37,090 bases of DNA from positions 1-37,090 of the forward strand of contig JAETNT010000039.1 in NCBI GenBank assembly GCA_021772025.1. Reading direction: 5' to 3'. The notes under the pieces were generated by a model. The model ran no database searches. It was not told the DNA's origin and worked only from the letters and a program-made list of their open reading frames with translations. The DNA is from Enterocloster bolteae. GTDB lineage: Bacteria > Bacillota > Clostridia > Lachnospirales > Lachnospiraceae. Position 1 is the first letter of the stretch. Every line of letters begins with the position of its first letter. Positions 32,852 to 37,090 of the stretch are shown here, piece after piece. A program made the position numbers and the translations under genes.

Positions 32852-32879
32852 TTTACGGTAAATGAAATTATGCTATAAT
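32852..32879 (+). promoter_or_regulatory. Extended -10 promoter of ppdK
   Basis: TTTACG (32852-32857), 16-bp spacer, and TGCTATAAT with TATAAT at 32874-32879. Confidence 0.68.
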
Positions 32880-32899
32880 GTTTACGATAGACGTTAATA

Positions 32900-33014
32900 A
32901 CAAGCGCATGTATAGAAGAACCCAGAGAGTAGGATAAGCCCTAAGGGTTTTTCTATATGTGCGCTTGTAAAGGCGCACAGCCGGAAGCGTTGCTCTGCAC
33001 CAAATTCCGGTTGT
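32900..33014 (+). ncRNA. Structured 5' leader of ppdK with a 24-bp stem
   Basis: Positions 32900-32923 pair with 32945-32968 without interruption (24 bp, three G-U pairs). The 21-nt loop contains a further TAGG/CCTA pairing. A second hairpin pairs 32977-32986 with 33005-33014 (CCGGAA/TTCCGG core). The 30 nt after it carry the AGGAGG ribosome site. There is no T-run after either stem, so a stabilising or translational role is more likely than termination. It matches no RNA class I recognise. Confidence 0.6.
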
Positions 33015-33044
33015 CACACTCAAACTTTTAGGAGGAATTTATCG

Positions 33045-35663
33045 ATGGCAAAATGGGTTTATTTGTTCAAAGAAGGCAATGCCGACATGAGAAACCTGTT
33101 AGGCGGCAAGGGCGCAAATCTGGCTGAGATGACAAATTTAGGTCTTCCGGTTCCTCAGGGTTTCACCATTACCACCGAGGCTTGCACTCAGTATTATGAG
33201 GACGGCCGCGTAATCAATGACGAAATTATGGGTCAGATTATGGAGTACATTACCAAGATGGAGGAGATCACCGGCAAGAAATTCGGCGATAAAGAAAATC
33301 CCCTTTTGGTTTCTGTTCGTTCCGGCGCACGTGCATCCATGCCTGGTATGATGGACACCATCTTAAACCTGGGTCTGAATGAAGAAGTAGTAGAAGTTCT
33401 GGCAGCTAAGTCCGGTAATCCCCGCTGGGCATGGGACTGCTACAGAAGATTTATCCAGATGTTCTCCGATGTTGTTATGGAGGTTGGAAAGAAATACTTT
33501 GAAGAGCTTATCGACAAGATGAAAGCTGAGAAGGGCGTTACTCAAGACGTAGATTTAACTGCGGAGGATTTAAAGGAGCTGGCTAACCAGTTTAAGGCTG
33601 AGTACAAGGCTAAGATTGGCGAAGACTTCCCCACTGATCCTAAGGTTCAGCTTATGGAAGCGGTTAAAGCCGTATTCCGTTCTTGGGACAACCCCAGAGC
33701 AAATGTATACCGCCGCGACAATGATATCCCCTATTCTTGGGGTACTGCTGTAAACGTGCAGATGATGGCATTCGGCAATATGGGCGAGACCTCCGGTACC
33801 GGCGTTGCTTTCACCCGCGATCCTGCTACCGGCGAGAAGCACCTGATGGGCGAGTTCTTAATGAACGCACAGGGCGAGGACGTAGTAGCCGGCGTACGTA
33901 CGCCTCAGAAGATTGATCAGTTAAAAGAAGTTATGCCGGAAGTTTACGACCAGTTTGTAGGCATCTGCAATACCTTGGAAGACCATTACCGCGATATGCA
34001 GGATATGGAGTTTACCATTGAGGATAAGAAGCTGTATATGCTTCAGACCCGTAATGGTAAGAGAACTGCAAAGGCTGCATTAAAGATTGCCTGCGATTTG
34101 GTTGATGAGGGCATGATTACCGAGGAAAAGGCTGTTAAGATGATCGACCCGAGAAACTTAGACACCCTGCTTCATCCCCAGTTTGATGCCGACGCATTAA
34201 AGAAGGCTGAGCCGGTTGCCAAGGCTCTGGCTGCATCTCCGGGCGCTGCCTGCGGTAAGATTGTATTTACTGCAGAGGACGCAAAAGAATGGAAGGCAAA
34301 GGGCGAGAAGGTTGTTCTGGTTCGTCTGGAAACCTCCCCTGAAGATATTGAAGGTATGAAAGCCGCTCAGGGTATCCTGACTGTCCGCGGAGGTATGACC
34401 TCTCATGCAGCGGTAGTTGCCCGCGGTATGGGTACCTGCTGTGTATCCGGCTGCTCTGATATTGCCATGGACGAGGCAAACAAGAAGTTTGTTTTAGGCG
34501 GAAAAGAGTATCATGAGGGTGACTGGCTGTCCATTGACGGCTCTACGGGCAAGATTTATGACGGTATTATTCCCACTGTAGACGCTACCATTGCCGGCGA
34601 ATTCGGCAGAATCATGGCTTGGGCTGACAAGTACAGAAGATTAAAAGTAAGAACCAATGCTGACACTCCGGCCGATGCTAAGAAGGCAAGAGAGTTAGGT
34701 GCAGAAGGTATCGGTCTTTGCCGTACCGAGCATATGTTCTTCGAAGGCGACAGAATTGATGCATTCCGCGAGATGATTTGCTCCGATACTGTAGAAGAGA
34801 GAGAAGCAGCTCTGGAGAAGATCCTTCCCGTACAGCAGAGTGATTTTGAAAAGTTATACGAGGCTTTGGAAGGCAATCCGGTTACTATCCGCTTCTTAGA
34901 TCCGCCGCTGCATGAGTTCGTTCCTACCGAGGAAGCTGATATTGAGAAGCTGGCAAAATCTCAGGGTAAGACTGTTGAACAGATCAAAAACATTATTGAG
35001 TCTCTCCACGAGTTTAACCCCATGATGGGACACCGGGGATGCCGTCTGGCAGTTACCTATCCGGAGATTGCCAAGATGCAGACCAAGGCAGTTATCCGTG
35101 CTGCTATTAACGTAAAGAAGGCTCATCCTGATTGGAATCTCGTACCGGAGATCATGATTCCGTTAATTGGAGATGTAAAAGAGTTAAAGTATGTGAAGAA
35201 GTTTGTAGTAGAGACTGCTGACGCTGAGATTGCAGCAGCAGGTATCGATTTAAAGTACGAAGTAGGTACGATGATTGAGATCCCGAGAGCAGCGTTAACC
35301 GCTGATGAGATTGCAAAAGAGGCTGAGTTCTTCTGCTTTGGCACCAATGACCTGACTCAGATGACCTATGGCTTCTCACGTGATGATGCAGGCAAGTTCC
35401 TGAACGCTTACTATGATGCCAAGATCTTTGAGAATGATCCCTTTGCTAAGTTAGACCAGATCGGCGTTGGAAAGCTGATGGAGATGGCTATCAAGTTAGG
35501 CAAGCCGGTACGTCCCGATATGCATGTGGGTATCTGCGGCGAGCATGGCGGCGACCCGTCTTCTGTAGAGTTCTGCCATAAGATTGGTCTGGATTATGTA
35601 TCCTGCTCACCCTTCCGCGTGCCTATCGCAAGATTGGCAGCTGCACAGGCGGCTATCAATTGA
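33045..35663 (+). CDS. ppdK: Pyruvate, phosphate dikinase
   Basis: An 872-residue enzyme of full PPDK length that interconverts pyruvate, ATP and Pi with PEP, AMP and PPi; in anaerobes it often works towards ATP in glycolysis. The N-terminal ATP-grasp begins MAKWVYLFKEGNADMRNLLGGKG and includes SVRSGARASMPGMMDT. The central phospho-carrier His is H454 in GGMTSHAAVVARGMG. The C-terminal TIM barrel has GLCRTEHMFF and the catalytic C831 in VGICGEHGGDP. Codon use looks more uniform than in its neighbours, consistent with high expression. It is monocistronic, with its own promoter, leader and terminator. Confidence 0.98.
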   Translation: MAKWVYLFKEGNADMRNLLGGKGANLAEMTNLGLPVPQGFTITTEACTQYYEDGRVINDEIMGQIMEYITKMEEITGKKFGDKENPLLVSVRSGARASMPGMMDTILNLGLNEEVVEVLAAKSGNPRWAWDCYRRFIQMFSDVVMEVGKKYFEELIDKMKAEKGVTQDVDLTAEDLKELANQFKAEYKAKIGEDFPTDPKVQLMEAVKAVFRSWDNPRANVYRRDNDIPYSWGTAVNVQMMAFGNMGETSGTGVAFTRDPATGEKHLMGEFLMNAQGEDVVAGVRTPQKIDQLKEVMPEVYDQFVGICNTLEDHYRDMQDMEFTIEDKKLYMLQTRNGKRTAKAALKIACDLVDEGMITEEKAVKMIDPRNLDTLLHPQFDADALKKAEPVAKALAASPGAACGKIVFTAEDAKEWKAKGEKVVLVRLETSPEDIEGMKAAQGILTVRGGMTSHAAVVARGMGTCCVSGCSDIAMDEANKKFVLGGKEYHEGDWLSIDGSTGKIYDGIIPTVDATIAGEFGRIMAWADKYRRLKVRTNADTPADAKKARELGAEGIGLCRTEHMFFEGDRIDAFREMICSDTVEEREAALEKILPVQQSDFEKLYEALEGNPVTIRFLDPPLHEFVPTEEADIEKLAKSQGKTVEQIKNIIESLHEFNPMMGHRGCRLAVTYPEIAKMQTKAVIRAAINVKKAHPDWNLVPEIMIPLIGDVKELKYVKKFVVETADAEIAAAGIDLKYEVGTMIEIPRAALTADEIAKEAEFFCFGTNDLTQMTYGFSRDDAGKFLNAYYDAKIFENDPFAKLDQIGVGKLMEMAIKLGKPVRPDMHVGICGEHGGDPSSVEFCHKIGLDYVSCSPFRVPIARLAAAQAAIN

Positions 35664-35767
35664 AGCTCAGTTAGGATTTCACTTTGATTTTGCAGAAAAT
35701 ATTTTGTCTCACGGCAGAATATAAATTTCATTGAGACGGAAACCAAAAAACAATAGAATTACCAGAT

Positions 35768-35816
35768 GGGCCTTGAGGGATCACACCTTCAAGGTCCTCT
35801 TCTTTTCCTTTTTTCG
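35768..35816 (+). terminator. Terminator of ppdK
   Basis: GGGCCTTGA (35768-35776) pairs with TCAAGGTCC (35789-35797), extended inwards by three more pairs, and is followed by a T-rich run (TCTTCTTTTCCTTTTTTC). Confidence 0.82.
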
Positions 35817-35818
35817 AT

Positions 35819-36036
35819 ATTTGGGAGCAGACCTGTCAGGAATTGGGGATAAATATGACTACTGCAATAACCATATTTGCAAAAAAATGACAAGAGAAAA
35901 GAGAATTCCATTTGAAGTATCTGTTGATCCATTTTATAAGGAAAGCAATATGGAACATTTGCGAAGAGGTGTGGAAGCACTTAACGCTGGAAAGGGTGTG
36001 GAACATGATAAACGAGGAGGAAGAAGCTTGTGTTAG
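35819..36036 (+). pseudogene. RelB/DinJ-family antitoxin, truncated and frameshifted
   Basis: Two frames together give the C-terminal two thirds of a RelB/DinJ antitoxin. The first (from 35819) reads EQTCQELGINMTTAITIFAKK. The second (from 35887) reads MTREKRIPFEVSVDPFYKES then MEHLRRGVEALNAGKGVEHD. They meet at a run of seven A (35881-35887); eight would keep one frame, and as it stands the first frame ends at TGA 35888. The N-terminal DNA-binding strand is missing, with the ppdK terminator in its place, and the last residues after EHD diverge. No toxin gene follows. Confidence 0.72.
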
Positions 36037-36274
36037 ATTGAATTCATATGGGATAAAGTCTTTTAACAAGATATATTATGGAAGACCACAATATGACCGG
36101 ATTGAGAAGAAAGATGATCAAACATATTTATATTTCCGATGTTCTTTAGACCAACTTTTTTTGTACTTTAAGAGATTTGAAAATGGTTCTGCCGAGGTTT
36201 TACACCCCGAGAGCCTTAGAAATAGGATGATAAAATTTCATGAAGATGCTATAGAAGTATATAGAGGTAGGTAA
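36005..36274 (+). pseudogene. WYL-domain regulator, C-terminal fragment
   Basis: An 89-residue frame starting at ATG 36005, within the end of the antitoxin remnant. Its C-terminal half (SLDQLFLYFKRFENGSAEVLHPESLRNRMIKFHEDAIEVY) looks like the WCX extension that ends WYL-domain transcription regulators. The WYL domain itself and any helix-turn-helix are absent. A weak GGAAAGGG precedes the ATG. It could be expressed but is best treated as a fragment. Confidence 0.5.
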
Positions 36275-36277
36275 ATT

Positions 36278-36439
36278 ATGTTAAATATTTTTGAACTTAT
36301 AAATAATGGATCGAATTATATTGTATCGCTAAATATCGGGAAAAGCTTTGATATTTATATTGAAAAAGATGAGCCGGAATATCACTTGCTTGTTCCTAAT
36401 AGTGTTTTGATGGATAGCTGGAGTATAAAAACTTTTTGA
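36278..36439 (+). CDS. Small hypothetical protein (53 aa)
   Basis: It starts 3 nt after the WYL-like fragment, with AGAGGTAGG about 6-8 nt before the ATG. The peptide begins MLNIFELINNGSNYIVSLNIG and ends DSWSIKTF; it is AT-rich and has no membrane segment or motif I recognise. It may itself be the beginning of a longer broken gene, given the debris around it. Confidence 0.4.
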   Translation: MLNIFELINNGSNYIVSLNIGKSFDIYIEKDEPEYHLLVPNSVLMDSWSIKTF

Positions 36440-36511
36440 AAAATATTATGTTCAAGAGATATTAGCAGTTTCTAACTGTTATTTGGGTTCATATAATGGG
36501 TTCTTCCGCAA

Positions 36512-36650
36512 TTATCCGTAAACGACTGCTTTGGGAAATCTTAGTTTTGCCTCAAGTAACCGCTTTCCGCACCTTCCATACATTGTTCGCTTTATCATTT
36601 TTAATCGACTATTTGTTCCTTCTACAAAACCATTGCTATAATCTTTAAGA
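36512..36650 (-). pseudogene. ISL3-family transposase, C-terminal remnant
   Basis: The minus strand encodes YSNGFVEGTNSRLKMIKRTM followed by YGRCGKRLLEAKLRF, which is the strongly conserved C-terminal signature of ISL3-type DDE transposases (around the catalytic Glu). Only about 40-45 residues remain. No inverted repeats or N-terminal parts are seen. It is an old insertion-sequence remnant. Confidence 0.75.
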
Positions 36651-36681
36651 GGATACTTTTTCAGAATTTTAGTAAATAAAA

Positions 36682-36712
36682 TTGCCAGCCCTATATAATA
36701 CAGAACTGGCAA
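36682..36712 (-). terminator. Terminator of the Rpn-type gene
   Basis: TTGCCAG (36682-36688) pairs with CTGGCAA (36706-36712). Read on the minus strand the stem is followed by TTTTATTT. It lies 12 bp after the stop of the nuclease gene. Confidence 0.65.
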
Positions 36713-36724
36713 AACCTAATGCTA

Positions 36725-37090
36725 TTACTGGTTAATAAGATATTCTTGATATAACTTATTTCTATACTCTTTATCTTGTGTGACTCTGATTACATCCTGT
36801 GACCGTCCGTTTTCCATCAGCGTTGCAATCAGCTTAGAAAGTTTGTCTTCGCCCTGCTCAATTCCCTTCTCGACATTGACCTGATCTCTCATTAACAGCG
36901 TCATATACTCATGCCTCCATTCCCGATTCTGTTTTGCTTCTTCTACAGCTTCATCAAGTTCCTGCACAAAAGTATCATCCGTAATTTTTCCGCCTACATA
37001 ATCTAAAAATGCCTTCAGCTCTTTGCTTACATCATCCATTTTACTGTCTGCGTTCAGAAATATTTTTGTGGTTTCATCCCCCATAGAAAT
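36725..37090 (-). CDS. Rpn-type PD-(D/E)XK nuclease/putative transposase, C-terminal part
   Basis: The frame is open to the right edge, so the ATG at 37084 is internal. About 121 residues show the family C-terminus: DDVSKELKAFLDYVGGK, EAVEEAKQNREWRHEYMTLLMRD and a charged tail. The nuclease core with the PD-(D/E)XK residues lies beyond the window. Such proteins promote recA-independent recombination in characterised relatives and are numerous in Lachnospiraceae. The fragment at 14394 belongs to the same broad family. Confidence 0.8.
   Translation of the reverse strand: MSMGDETTKIFLNADSKMDDVSKELKAFLDYVGGKITDDTFVQELDEAVEEAKQNREWRHEYMTLLMRDQVNVEKGIEQGEDKLSKLIATLMENGRSQDVIRVTQDKEYRNKLYQEYLINQ

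Noticed and set aside
35819..36274. Working toxin-antitoxin pair
   Set aside because: The antitoxin is frameshifted and truncated, and the following frame resembles a WYL regulator end rather than a RelE/YafQ toxin.
36650..36712. N-terminal part of the ISL3-like frame (MPVLYYIG...)
   Set aside because: It is the complement of the nuclease terminator hairpin, not transposase sequence.

Overview
The window looks like chromosomal DNA of a gut-type Clostridia/Lachnospiraceae bacterium (Bacillota). The pointers are: strong AGGAGG ribosome sites with occasional TTG/GTG starts, TTGACA/TATAAT promoters, a folate (THF) riboswitch before a folate-family ECF gene, a pyruvate phosphate dikinase with a strong promoter, a glutamine synthetase followed by an ANTAR regulator, a YesM/YesN-type two-component system, and PD-(D/E)XK (Rpn-type) nuclease remnants. 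No tRNA, rRNA or CRISPR array was recognised. Names are family assignments made by eye, without any search.

Layout. 1-1046: end of a large serine recombinase, abutting a collagen-like (Gly-X-Thr) gene that appears to have lost its 5' part. 1167-4038: operon of phosphopantetheinyl transferase, acyl-CoA thioesterase, PAP2 phosphatase and metallo-beta-lactamase-fold protein. 4193-6833: THF-riboswitch-controlled folT, the Mrp-type P-loop ATPase gene and a small alarmone synthetase. 6869-9590: tandem GNAT protein, lrgAB and a second PAP2-like protein. 9595-11060: metal-response genes (ArsR repressor with a visible operator, orphan HMA metallochaperone, DtxR/MntR regulator, FeoB-associated Cys-rich peptide). 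11091-18047: cytidylate-kinase-like protein, TIGR01212-type radical SAM protein, galactokinase-family protein, a nuclease remnant and carB without carA.

18184-24374 is a same-strand run: glnA, ANTAR regulator, dapF, sensor kinase and AraC-type response regulator, the last three overlapping one another. 24460-32704: a GNAT gene, then a sugar-uptake locus (lipoprotein binding protein, two permeases, GH2 beta-galactosidase) and a FliB-like Cys-rich protein. No ABC ATPase is encoded here, so a shared ATPase is implied. The neighbouring YesM/YesN-like pair is the obvious candidate regulator. 32852-35816: ppdK behind a long structured leader. 35819-37090: gene debris (RelB/DinJ antitoxin, WYL and ISL3 transposase remnants) and an Rpn-type nuclease running off the edge.

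The most unusual feature is a ~51-bp repeat in the sugar operon. It occurs twice before the first permease and four times before the beta-galactosidase. Each unit combines a potential hairpin with a Shine-Dalgarno sequence, and the last unit of each array supplies the ribosome site of the gene that follows. Other notable items are the recombinase/collagen junction, the 24-bp ppdK leader stem, a Shine-Dalgarno-masking hairpin before the binding protein, a galactokinase with an altered sugar-binding motif, and several metal-handling genes separated from their usual partners.
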